64,000 nucleotides of DNA from an uncultured Acetatifactor sp. (GTDB taxonomy: Bacteria > Bacillota > Clostridia > Lachnospirales > Lachnospiraceae): NCBI GenBank assembly GCA_910584865.1, contig CAJUCE010000001.1:62001-126000 (forward strand). Direction: 5' to 3'. Position numbers and translations under genes: made by a program. This document shows positions 1-8,294 of the stretch, piece by piece; position 1 is the first letter of the stretch; every line of letters begins with the position of its first letter. A model generated the notes under the pieces. It saw nothing but the letters and a program-made list of their open reading frames with translations. It was not told where the DNA came from and made no database searches.

Positions 1-89
1 GCCGCCATACAATAAAAGCCGTGATTTGTTTACTAGTTGTAGAAATGTTTCTCTTATAGGTGTTTCATTGTCAGAAAGGATGCTGCGTT

Positions 90-1814
90 ATGAAGACAGA
101 TGTAAAACTTCCTATCGGCATAGAAGACTTCGAAAAGATCCGGACAGAAGGATTCTATTATGTGGATAAAACAGAACTGATCAAAGAATTGCTGAATCAC
201 TGGGGTGAGGTAAATTTGTTTACCCGTCCCAGGAGATTTGGAAAATCCCTGAATATGAGTATGTTAAAATGCTTTCTTGAATATGGCTGCAATCCTGAGC
301 TTTTCAAAGGTCTGGAGATTGCCAAAGACCATGAACTGTGCGAAAGATATATGGGAAAATTCCCGGTGATTTCGATTACCTTAAAGGGTGTCGGTTCCAG
401 AGATTTCGAGGGCGCCCGTGCTATGCTGCGTTCCATCATCGGAAATGAGGCGCTTCGTTTTCTCTTCCTGCGCAATAGTGAGAAGCTGGCCGACAGCGAA
501 AGACAGCAATTCAAACAGCTGATAACACTGGATCTGGAGAACCAGCAGGGATTCATCATGCCCCAGGAAGTCCTGATAGACAGCCTGCGGACTCTGTGTG
601 CACTTTTGCACAAGCATTATGGTCAGAAAGTGATTCTTCTGATTGATGAATATGATGTTCCGCTGGATAAGGCGCAGCAATTTGGTTATTATGATGAAAT
701 GATTGATTTGATCCGCAGTTTGTTTGGCCAGGCCCTGAAAAGTAATTCCAGCCTGTACTTCGCCGTACTGACAGGATGTCTTCGCGTTTCCAAGGAAAGT
801 ATATTCACAGGCCTCAACAATCCCAAGATTTTTTCTATCACGAATGTCCGCTTTGATGAGCAGTTTGGATTTACCGATGAGGAAGTCGGTGCGATGCTGG
901 AGCATTATGGATTAAGCGATAAATTGGAAACATTCAGGCGGTGGTATGGGGGATACTATTTCGGACATGCGGATATCTATTGCCCCTGGGATGTAATTAA
1001 TTATGTGGATTTATTGCTTTCGGAACCTGACGCGTCTCCCAGGTCCTTCTGGATCAACACCAGCGGAAATGACGTTATCCGTCATTTTGTCAGAATGGCA
1101 AAGCCTGGCGCCAAGAAGGAAATCGAGCTTCTGGTAGCAGGTGAAAATGTTCTTAAGAAAATAAGCCAGGATCTTACTTACCGGGATCTGTACTCAGATA
1201 CGAACAATCTGTGGAGCGTGCTTTTCGCAACAGGATATCTTACCCGGAGAGGTAAGGTAGAAGGAACTGTCTATCCGCTGGCCATCCCGAATCTGGAGAT
1301 CAGACAGATTTTCATTGAACAGATTCTGGAATGGTTTCATGACGAAGTCGGACGTGATTCTCTACGGCTGGATGCTTTTTGTGCGGCTATCCAGAAAGGC
1401 GATGCAAGAGCTGTTGAACAGCAATTCAATATGTATCTGGCCAGAACGATCAGCATCCGGGATACAAACGTACAGAAAAATAAGAAGGAAAATTTCTATC
1501 ACGGTATTTTGCTGGGGCTGCTAAGCCACCAGGAAGACTGGTACATCAGTTCCAATATGGAATCCGGAAACGGTTATAGTGATATTTTGATTGAACTGGA
1601 AGAAGAAAGCATCGGTATTGTGATCGAGGTCAAGTATCCGGACAATGGCGACTTGGAAAGTGGGAGTGATGAGGCTTTGGCTCAGATCGAAGGAAGGGGA
1701 TACGATGAGAAGCTGAAGATGGACGGGATGGGGACGATATTGAAATATGGAATTGCCTGTAACCGGAAGAGATGCAGGGTGAAGGTGGATAATGGGAAGC
1801 ATGCGGGGAAGTGA
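90..1814 (+). CDS. AAA-ATPase-like / PD-(D/E)XK nuclease family protein
   Basis: The protein is 574 residues, usual for the family that joins an AAA-ATPase-like domain to a C-terminal DUF1703 nuclease-fold domain. Near the N-terminus a Walker A-like segment RPRRFGKSLN is visible. A Walker B segment, ILLIDEYD, follows about residue 180. Near the C-terminus GYSDILI followed by IVIEVK matches the D...ExK core of a PD-(D/E)XK nuclease. ATG at 90 is preferred over GTG at 60 because GAAAGGA lies 9 nt upstream. Family members are common as scattered copies in Clostridia and Bacteroidetes. Their biological role is not established, and a mobile or defence role is only inferred. It stands alone beside an IS remnant. 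Confidence 0.85.
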   Translation: MKTDVKLPIGIEDFEKIRTEGFYYVDKTELIKELLNHWGEVNLFTRPRRFGKSLNMSMLKCFLEYGCNPELFKGLEIAKDHELCERYMGKFPVISITLKGVGSRDFEGARAMLRSIIGNEALRFLFLRNSEKLADSERQQFKQLITLDLENQQGFIMPQEVLIDSLRTLCALLHKHYGQKVILLIDEYDVPLDKAQQFGYYDEMIDLIRSLFGQALKSNSSLYFAVLTGCLRVSKESIFTGLNNPKIFSITNVRFDEQFGFTDEEVGAMLEHYGLSDKLETFRRWYGGYYFGHADIYCPWDVINYVDLLLSEPDASPRSFWINTSGNDVIRHFVRMAKPGAKKEIELLVAGENVLKKISQDLTYRDLYSDTNNLWSVLFATGYLTRRGKVEGTVYPLAIPNLEIRQIFIEQILEWFHDEVGRDSLRLDAFCAAIQKGDARAVEQQFNMYLARTISIRDTNVQKNKKENFYHGILLGLLSHQEDWYISSNMESGNGYSDILIELEEESIGIVIEVKYPDNGDLESGSDEALAQIEGRGYDEKLKMDGMGTILKYGIACNRKRCRVKVDNGKHAGK

Positions 1815-1996
1815 AATAAAAAAACGGGAATTTTATAAACAAATTTCATAAGTCTGCAGACGGCTCCATATAGTATTTTATACCATATGGAGCTGTTGCA
1901 TATATGTATAAACAATGGTTTAGCGTTTATTGCATACTCAAGGCTTGTGGCAAACCCCAGTGTTACTGTTCACTCCCAATGTCAGTTAGTTAAGCA

Positions 1997-2036
1997 TTAG
2001 GTTAGATTCTGCTATAGGGGTCTAACCTAAATTTTT
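1997..2036 (+). terminator. Perfect 10-bp inverted repeat with T-rich tail
   Basis: TTAGGTTAGA (1997-2006) pairs perfectly with TCTAACCTAA (2021-2030) and is followed by ATTTTTG. It could terminate the upstream ATPase gene or mark the end of the IS remnant. A weaker dyad lies at 1863-1893. The rest of 1815-2079 shows nothing recognisable. Confidence 0.45.
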
Positions 2037-2079
2037 GAAAAAATATCACAAAGTAGTTGACAAAAATGTCAAAATGTGC

Positions 2080-2124
2080 GGCCGCGCTCACTGCTGATGA
2101 ATTTTAGAGGTAGTGAGCGCGGCC
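2080..2124. repeat. GC-rich 15-bp inverted repeat before the IS4-like remnant
   Basis: GGCCGCGCTCACTGC (2080-2094) pairs with GTAGTGAGCGCGGCC (2110-2124), 14 of 15 positions. A second small dyad, TTGACA-4-TGTCAA, lies just before it at 2057-2072. The position directly upstream of the transposase start suggests the leader hairpin or left end of the insertion sequence, such as a structure that blocks read-through. No target-site duplication was identified. Confidence 0.5.
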
Positions 2125-2169
2125 CTTTAGTCAGAGGATATTATCGCTTTTGACTAAAGGAGGCACACG

Positions 2170-2895
2170 ATGACCAACCCTGAAAGAATCAAACAGATCC
2201 TGCTGTCTGAAATTGAAAAGATGGATCAGCACCATGAGGATTTCTGCAAGGACCCGGAAACTGATTTTACCCGTGACAGGAAAATCCCTTTTGATACGCT
2301 CCTCCATTTTCAGATTTCCATGGAAAGCGGATCCGTCAACCATGAACTGCTTAAGTATTTCAATTTCGATGCCCGGACACCGTCGCTTTCCGCATTCTAC
2401 CAGCAGCGCGCCAAGCTTTCCGATGATGTCTTCCCAAAGCTTTTCTACAGCTTCAACAGATGCTTCAGCCCCAGAGTCCTGCTCAAAGGCAGGTACCAAC
2501 TCCTTGCATGTGATGGGTCAGGCTTTACCGGTACAAGGAATCCGAAGGACACCGAAAGCTATTACGATCCCAGCGGGCGCTCCCCAAAAGGCTATAATAG
2601 ATGTACCTCGTCCTGTTGTATGACCTGCTCAATAAGGTCTATACCGACGCAGTCTCCAGCCCATGGGGAAAAGAAATGAGTTTGCCGCATTATACGAACT
2701 GATTGACAGGCATGCCCCCTATAGCGGGATGGTCCCTGTGTTCATTGCCGACAGGGGGGCCATGCCTACAATGTCTTTTCGTTACTGAAATGAAATCTAC
2801 AAAAAGCCCTGGAAGATCTATAAGAGCTCAGAATGGCTTCCTGAACGGTTACCGAAAGGAAATGCGCATCGGGAATCGATTGCCTTTTTCAATGG
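2170..2895 (+). mobile_element. IS4-family transposase remnant, frameshifted and 3'-truncated
   Basis: The first frame begins MTNPERIKQILLSEIEK behind a strong AGGAGG site and carries the N-terminal part of an IS4-type transposase, including ACDGSGF, a plausible first catalytic-Asp region. Around 2600 the similarity moves to a second frame (LYDLLNKVYTDA). It then moves to a third (NEFAALYELIDRHAPYSG, then FIADRG with the second acidic residue) and shifts once more (HAYNVFSLLK). The C-terminal part with the catalytic glutamate is missing, because recognisable sequence ends before the dehydratase gene at 2952. The copy cannot be active. It marks a decayed insertion at the edge of the polysaccharide genes. 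Confidence 0.8.
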
Positions 2896-2951
2896 TGTGT
2901 GTTATGATAGGGCATAAGGTAGTAAGGAAGGATATGGAGGGTGAAAACAGC

Positions 2952-3944
2952 ATGTTAAATAATAAATCAATCTTAATCACAGGCGGCACGGGCAGCTTCG
3001 GGAAGGCATTTGTCAGGCATGCCCTGGAGCATTATGAGCCGAGGAAGATCATTATATATTCCCGGGATGAGTACAAGCAGTTCATTATGCAGAATGAATT
3101 CAGGGAATACGCGCCGAAGCTGCGTTTTTTCATCGGGGATGTGAGGGACAGGGAGCGGCTTCTGCGGGCTTTTGAGGGTGTGGATTATGTGATTCATGCG
3201 GCGGCTTTAAAGCAGGTGCCCGCATGTGAATACAATCCGGCAGAGGCGATTAAGACCAATATCAACGGGGCGCAGAATGTCATTGATGCTGCACTGGATG
3301 CACATGTGAAGAAGGTGGTGGCATTGTCTACGGACAAAGCGGTGAACCCTGTGAATCTCTACGGAGGGACCAAGCTGGTATCGGACAAGTTGTTTATTGC
3401 AGCCAATGCCTATGCAGGTACCAAGGATATCTGTTTTTCTATTGTGCGGTATGGGAATGTGGCAGGGAGCAGAGGCTCGGTGATCCCTTTCTTCCATAAT
3501 ATAATACAAAACGGCGGAAAGGAGCTGCCCATTACAGATTACCGCATGACGCGGTTTTGGATCAGCCTGCAGCAGGGAGTGGAACTGGTGATAAAAGCCC
3601 TGGAGGAAGCGAAAGGGGGAGAAACCTTTATTTCCAAGATTCCTTCTTTCAAAGTGACAGATCTGGCCCAGGCTATGCTTCCGGGGTGCAGTATGCCTGA
3701 GGTGGGGATCCGGGAAGGGGAAAAGCTTCATGAGATTATGGTGACGGTGGAAGATTCCACGAATACCTACGAGTATGATAAACATTTTATCGTATATCCC
3801 CAGATGGTATGGAGTGAGCACCGCAGGGTGGTTCCCACGGGGAAGAAGGTGGCGGAGGGATTCTCCTACAGTTCCGGCAATAATACGGAGTGGCTGAGTG
3901 TGGAGGATATCTACAGACTGCTGAAAAAGGTGGAGCTTGAATGA
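2952..3944 (+). CDS. pseB: PseB-type UDP-N-acetylglucosamine 4,6-dehydratase (inverting)
   Basis: The 330-residue extended SDR has the NAD(P)-binding motif TGGTGSFG at residues 10-17, the active-site segment STDKA and YGGTK further on. It matches short FlaA1/PseB-type enzymes rather than the long membrane-bound CapD/WbpM type. The family converts UDP-GlcNAc to a 4-keto-6-deoxy sugar nucleotide for pseudaminic acid or other surface glycans. ATG at 2952 is chosen because GGAGGG lies upstream and similarity begins there. The open frame runs back to 2703, but that part is IS4-like remnant in another frame. No PseC aminotransferase follows, so the product may serve a different deoxysugar or the pathway may lie elsewhere. 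Confidence 0.85.
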   Translation: MLNNKSILITGGTGSFGKAFVRHALEHYEPRKIIIYSRDEYKQFIMQNEFREYAPKLRFFIGDVRDRERLLRAFEGVDYVIHAAALKQVPACEYNPAEAIKTNINGAQNVIDAALDAHVKKVVALSTDKAVNPVNLYGGTKLVSDKLFIAANAYAGTKDICFSIVRYGNVAGSRGSVIPFFHNIIQNGGKELPITDYRMTRFWISLQQGVELVIKALEEAKGGETFISKIPSFKVTDLAQAMLPGCSMPEVGIREGEKLHEIMVTVEDSTNTYEYDKHFIVYPQMVWSEHRRVVPTGKKVAEGFSYSSGNNTEWLSVEDIYRLLKKVELE

Positions 3945-4135
3945 AATTTTTAATTTTTTATGATCGGGTATTTTATGATTGGCATTATAAGCAGAATCTG
4001 CTATAATAAAGACCTGTCCGGAAATAATTTTTACTGGTTCATGCGTGTAAAGCGTATTGTAAAAGCTATTTTACGGCAGTTTCTAACAGGTTCGGATCCG
4101 GATGAGCATGAATAAAACGGCAGGGAGGAAACAAG

Positions 4136-5761
4136 ATGAAAGAAAGAGAGATCAATCTGATAGACCTGATGATTGAGATTTTGCTGCACTGGCGGGGGAT
4201 TGTTATATTGATGCTGGCAGGCGGAGTGCTGCTGGGAGCGTTCAGTTATGTGCGTACCAGCCAGAGTGCGAAGGAGCAGGCTGCCAGGATAGAGGAATTG
4301 AAGGCGCAGTTGGAAGAGGGGCCTGAAGAGGGTACCGAAGGGAATATTAAGCTGAAAGATGCTATCAAAGGGTGGATGGATAACGAAGAGATTAACCTGG
4401 AAGAGTCCATGGCCAAGTGGCTGAACGTAAACCCTTCCGAGTTGGAAGAGGCGGTGAAGAAGCAGCTGGAAAAGGAGCTGACCGAGACGCAGAGGAATAA
4501 TGTGGAGTATGCTCTGTATTATGAGGAGCTTCACAGGGATAAAGAGGCTTATCAGGAGGCTTCTGTCTATACAAGAATGGATCCGGAGAAGATTCAGCGG
4601 GCGGAGATGACATTCCTGGTGTCCTCGGATGACCTGGAGAGATCCTATAATTTGGAGAGAATCTATGAAGACATGGCGAACAATGTGGAATTGCTTACAA
4701 TGCTGGCAGACATAGCGGATGTGCCTGTCGCCAATGTGGGCGAGGTATATTCGCTGTCAAGAGGATCCGGCGGACTGATGAAAGGAAGCGATTCCTTCAG
4801 AGTAACCATGACGCATTATGACAAGGCCGTTTGTCAGAAGATGGCGCAGGCGATTGTGGACTTTTTAAATAGCAGGCATGATTCCATGGCAGCGCAGCTG
4901 GGGGAACATGAGATTTCGGTGGTGAGCCAGACTGTGGGTGAAGTAGGGATTTCAAGCGTCCTGACTGCACAGAGAAATATGGTCAGCGAGCTGTTGTCGC
5001 TGGAGTCTTCCATAGCCAGAACCAAGGGCGCTTTTACGGATGAGGAGTGGTATTACTACAATTTGCTGACCACGGGAAAGGTGGCCGGGAACCCTTATGC
5101 GGTAAAGGTGAGCGAAGAGGAAGCGGCTGAGGCAGAAGAAGGGGAAGAGGATATCATGTCAATCATCAATGCAGGCGTTACGGTTACGCCGCGCATCAGC
5201 GTTAAGTATGTGATATTGGGGATGATTCTTGCCGCTTTTGTGTATGTGTTTGCGATATTTATGCTGTATGTATTGAACAGCAAGATCCGGTCTACGGATA
5301 ATCTGCAGGAACTGTATGAGATTCCGCAGCTGGGGAAGATTCCGGGAGACGCCGGCGGAAAGAAGCTGTTTGGTTTTGTGGATAGATGGATTCTTGCACT
5401 GCGTTATTGGAATCAGCGGAAGTTTACGCCGAAAGAGGCGTTGGATCTGGCCGCAGTGGCGGTAAAGATGGCGGCCGGCAAGAATGCCCTGAAGACGGTC
5501 AGCCTGGTTGGCTGTGATCTAAAAGACAGGGCGCTGAATACCTGTGAAGAGATTCGCATGGTTCTGGCGGAAGAGGGTGTGGAGGCACAGATCTTGAATA
5601 ATGTGCTCTATGATGCGGAGACGATGGAAAAGCTGGGCGATACCAAGGGGGTGGTACTGGTGGAAAAGGCAGATTCCACCCTGTACGCGGAGGTAGCCAG
5701 AGAGCTTGAACTGTTGAGGCGGCAGGATATCGCAATTCTCGGAGGTATCATTGTAGAGTAG
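4136..5761 (+). CDS. Wzz-like polysaccharide chain-length/co-polymerase protein with degenerate kinase-like tail
   Basis: The 541-residue protein has a membrane segment at about residues 18-36 and a second at about 355-378. Between them is a large acidic, helical extracytoplasmic region. This is the topology of Wzz/CpsC polysaccharide co-polymerases. After the second segment, roughly 150 residues resemble the P-loop fold of bacterial tyrosine kinases (SLVGCDLKDRALNTCEEIR, GVVLVEKADST), but no Walker A GKS/T motif can be seen. The domain is therefore probably non-catalytic. ATG at 4136 follows GGGAGG. The gene lies 17 to 26 nt before the polymerase-like gene, depending on that gene's start. 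The two probably act together in chain-length control. Confidence 0.7.
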   Translation: MKEREINLIDLMIEILLHWRGIVILMLAGGVLLGAFSYVRTSQSAKEQAARIEELKAQLEEGPEEGTEGNIKLKDAIKGWMDNEEINLEESMAKWLNVNPSELEEAVKKQLEKELTETQRNNVEYALYYEELHRDKEAYQEASVYTRMDPEKIQRAEMTFLVSSDDLERSYNLERIYEDMANNVELLTMLADIADVPVANVGEVYSLSRGSGGLMKGSDSFRVTMTHYDKAVCQKMAQAIVDFLNSRHDSMAAQLGEHEISVVSQTVGEVGISSVLTAQRNMVSELLSLESSIARTKGAFTDEEWYYYNLLTTGKVAGNPYAVKVSEEEAAEAEEGEEDIMSIINAGVTVTPRISVKYVILGMILAAFVYVFAIFMLYVLNSKIRSTDNLQELYEIPQLGKIPGDAGGKKLFGFVDRWILALRYWNQRKFTPKEALDLAAVAVKMAAGKNALKTVSLVGCDLKDRALNTCEEIRMVLAEEGVEAQILNNVLYDAETMEKLGDTKGVVLVEKADSTLYAEVARELELLRRQDIAILGGIIVE

Positions 5762-5787
5762 GGAAATGCCTGGAAACGGTGGATTTG

Positions 5788-7437
5788 ATGACAAAATTGA
5801 AAAAGTTCTGGGATGATAAAAAATATGTATTATGGTACGCCTTATGCTTCGCTGCGCTGGGTCTCATTGACCAGCGCAGGGGAAGCGCAGTCGGAACGGT
5901 TCAGATGGTTATGGCCAATCTGACGGGGCCTGTGTTGGCTGGGATGATGCTGCCTTCCATGAAAAAGGAATTCGTCCGCTCCAAATTGGTGCTGGTGTGG
6001 ACGGCAGTTTGTATTGTGGGGATTCCGGCAGGTATGCGGCTGGGCGTTCGTTTCTGGGATTATCCGGGACAGTGGAATATGGCAGTGATCAATGTAGCGG
6101 TGGCAGGATATTTGATTTTGTATCTGGTGTGGAACCGCGCAGAGATCATACAGAAGAGCAGACTGAATTGGTTCTGCTTTTTTGTGATTGAGGCAATGCT
6201 TTTGCTGATGCAGATGTCGGTTCACGAAACCCTGTGGCCTATATGGTTTTTTGTTTTCTTCGGCTGTTTTTATCTGATCGGGATCCGGAAGGAGCTGGAG
6301 GAGGCATTTATTCGGGGAATGCTTACGGGACTTGCACTGTGGTTTTTTGTGCAGCAGATCCTTGCCTTTGGATTCCGGCCCTATGACTATCCCCGATATC
6401 GGGGACTGTATTCCGGGGAGACGCAAAGCGGATTGTTTTATATGATTGCGTTTTGTACATTTACCGGGTGGTGGTTCTGGCTGCGGAAAAAGAAGGCACG
6501 TTGGATTTGGAAGGTTTTCAGCTTTTTGCTGTCGGCAGGAAGCGTGGGATTCTTGATATTGACGGGAGGCCGCTCTTCCTTAATCGGAGTGACGGCTGCG
6601 GCGGTACTGTCCTATATGCTGTATGATCTCGTTGTATGTAAAAGCTTTCTGCATTGGATATGGCAGGGCATTTTGCTGGGACTGTGCTGTGCGGTGATGT
6701 TTCCTGTTGTATATGGGTGCGTACGTTATCTGCCTGCGGTTATGCACCATCCTATTTGGTTTGAAGGAGAATATGCCAGTTGGCGGGTACATTCCGATGA
6801 TCCGTGGGACAGCGATAAATATATAACATTTCAACAGGCTGTGAACTTTAATTTGGGGCGCATTCTGAAGATGTTCGGCATCGAATTCCAGCTGGAAAAC
6901 GACAGCGCCAGATTGACGACGCCGTTGACGCTGAAGGCGAGAGCCGCAGAAATCGGAGAACCCGGGAGTAGCGCGGACAATCCTTTGGTTGTTGAGGGTG
7001 AGGATTATGGCAGTCCCATGGGCGCCAGGAGGACGATTTATTATTATTATGCCACACATCTGAATTGGAGGGGGCATACCAAGGACCAGGCCGGGTTCTA
7101 TTATACTTCCAGCGCTACCTACTGCCATCATTGCCACAATATGTTCCTGCAGTTTGCGTATGACTACGGTATTTTACCGGGGATCCTGTTTTTGGTATGG
7201 AGCGTTATCTGTTTGATACGGCTGATCTGGAGGCGGGATATTATCGGCATCATAGGAGTTGCCTTCTATTCGGCAATTTTCGTGTATGGATGCGGGGAAA
7301 TGGCGGTGACTACGGGGCAGATTACGCTGGTAATGATGTTTATTCTGTACTACTTTGCCATGCAGAAGAAGCAGAAAGGCATTGAGCCGGAAGGGATAGG
7401 GGAGAAAATCTTGTGTCAGGAGGACGGCCCTGGGTGA
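5788..7437 (+). CDS. O-antigen polymerase/ligase-like (Wzy/WaaL) integral membrane protein
   Basis: The product is about 549 residues with at least ten hydrophobic segments. A large extracytoplasmic loop at about residues 320-450 lies between late membrane spans, the arrangement seen in Wzy polymerases and O-antigen ligases. The aromatic loop containing YYYYATHLNWRGHTKD, followed by HCHNMFLQFAYDYG, resembles the conserved HNxfLq..ye.G region of the O-antigen ligase family. A GTG at 5779 is an alternative start. ATG at 5788 has GGTGG 5 nt upstream. It follows the Wzz-like gene closely, so co-transcription is likely. The exact polymer is unknown. Confidence 0.75.
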   Translation: MTKLKKFWDDKKYVLWYALCFAALGLIDQRRGSAVGTVQMVMANLTGPVLAGMMLPSMKKEFVRSKLVLVWTAVCIVGIPAGMRLGVRFWDYPGQWNMAVINVAVAGYLILYLVWNRAEIIQKSRLNWFCFFVIEAMLLLMQMSVHETLWPIWFFVFFGCFYLIGIRKELEEAFIRGMLTGLALWFFVQQILAFGFRPYDYPRYRGLYSGETQSGLFYMIAFCTFTGWWFWLRKKKARWIWKVFSFLLSAGSVGFLILTGGRSSLIGVTAAAVLSYMLYDLVVCKSFLHWIWQGILLGLCCAVMFPVVYGCVRYLPAVMHHPIWFEGEYASWRVHSDDPWDSDKYITFQQAVNFNLGRILKMFGIEFQLENDSARLTTPLTLKARAAEIGEPGSSADNPLVVEGEDYGSPMGARRTIYYYYATHLNWRGHTKDQAGFYYTSSATYCHHCHNMFLQFAYDYGILPGILFLVWSVICLIRLIWRRDIIGIIGVAFYSAIFVYGCGEMAVTTGQITLVMMFILYYFAMQKKQKGIEPEGIGEKILCQEDGPG

Positions 7438-7540
7438 ACAGATTAGTAAATCCTGGCGATTTTAAGTATAAGACAGAAAGACTTTGACAAGTTGAAAAAA
7501 ATATAATAGGATGAAATGTATAGGAAGGAGGTGAGCGATC

Positions 7541-7912
7541 ATGAAGGTAACCCACAAAATAACGGATGCGGAACGTGAAGTCATGGAGATTCTGTGGAAT
7601 GCTTCCGAGGCAGTTCAGACGAGGACTTTGCTGGATCTGATGAAGGAGAAGGGAAAGAACTGGAAAAGGCAGACTTTAAACACAATTTTGTTTCGTCTGG
7701 AGGAAAAGGGTGTCGTAAGCAGAAAGCGTGCATATGTGCAGGCCGCTTTGTCCAGTGAAGAACTGTTGCAGGTGCAGACGCAGGAGATGCTGGATGAGCA
7801 ATACGGCGGAAAAGTCGGAAATTTCTTTGCTGCATTGGCGGGGAAGGCAAAACTGACTGCGGAGGATATGGGCAGGGTAGAAGCACTGCTGGAAGAGCTG
7901 AAGAATAAGTAA
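7541..7912 (+). CDS. BlaI/MecI/CopY-family winged-helix repressor (orphan)
   Basis: The 123-residue protein begins MKVTHKITDAEREVMEILW, the classic start of the BlaI/MecI fold. A winged-helix core (RQTLNTILFRLEEKGVV) is followed by a short C-terminal dimerisation helix region. A very strong AGGAGG site precedes the ATG. In the family, repression is relieved when the partner sensor protease BlaR1/MecR1 cleaves the repressor, but no blaR1-like gene follows here. It may be regulated by another sensor or act constitutively. A rho-independent terminator is at 8063-8090, so the gene is probably monocistronic. Confidence 0.9.
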   Translation: MKVTHKITDAEREVMEILWNASEAVQTRTLLDLMKEKGKNWKRQTLNTILFRLEEKGVVSRKRAYVQAALSSEELLQVQTQEMLDEQYGGKVGNFFAALAGKAKLTAEDMGRVEALLEELKNK

Positions 7913-8062
7913 AGGACATCCGATCGCTGTAACTCTGTACTGGGGAAGGCTGTCTGGGGAATTCCTTCCCGGTGCGGGAGCGGATAGACAGATTTTTGTC
8001 TGGGCTGTAATTGCAGAAAGATCGAATGACAGGTAAGCGGATGATGAGAATACGGAAAAGGT

Positions 8063-8090
8063 GAGCGGCGGAAATGACGGCCGCTCTTTT
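8063..8090 (+). terminator. Rho-independent terminator after the orphan blaI-like gene
   Basis: GAGCGGC (8063-8069) pairs with GCCGCTC (8080-8086), followed by TTTT. It closes the blaI-like transcription unit 150 bp after the stop codon. Confidence 0.75.
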
Positions 8091-8201
8091 ATATGTGCAG
8101 GCTGCTGACGCAGAATGCGGGCGGGTAGGAAGAATATTACTCCTGCTTGACTATTTGGATAGTTAATTTTAGGAAATTTTAATGTTTTTTTCGGTGGCGC
8201 A

Positions 8202-8210
8202 TGTTATAAT
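8202..8210 (+). promoter_or_regulatory. Extended -10 promoter candidate for the LCP operon
   Basis: TGTTATAAT at 8202-8210 is an extended -10 element (TG-N-TATAAT). The -35 region 17 nt upstream is weak (ATGTTT). It sits 85 bp before the LCP start codon. Otherwise 8091-8294 holds no recognisable feature, and 7913-8062 holds none before the terminator. Confidence 0.5.
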
Positions 8211-8294
8211 GTTTGATAATAGAGTAGAAAGTGTTACAGCGGCTGAGGACAAAGAGACAAAAACGGAAATAGGGAAAGGACTGCATAATCCTAT

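Noticed and set aside
1..1814. A defence island around the AAA/PD-(D/E)XK gene
   Set aside because: No restriction, Abi or other defence gene is adjacent, and the protein family alone does not show such a role.
2703..2951. N-terminal extension of the PseB-type protein
   Set aside because: It translates the IS4-like remnant out of frame. The real start at 2952 has a ribosome-binding site and begins the Rossmann fold.
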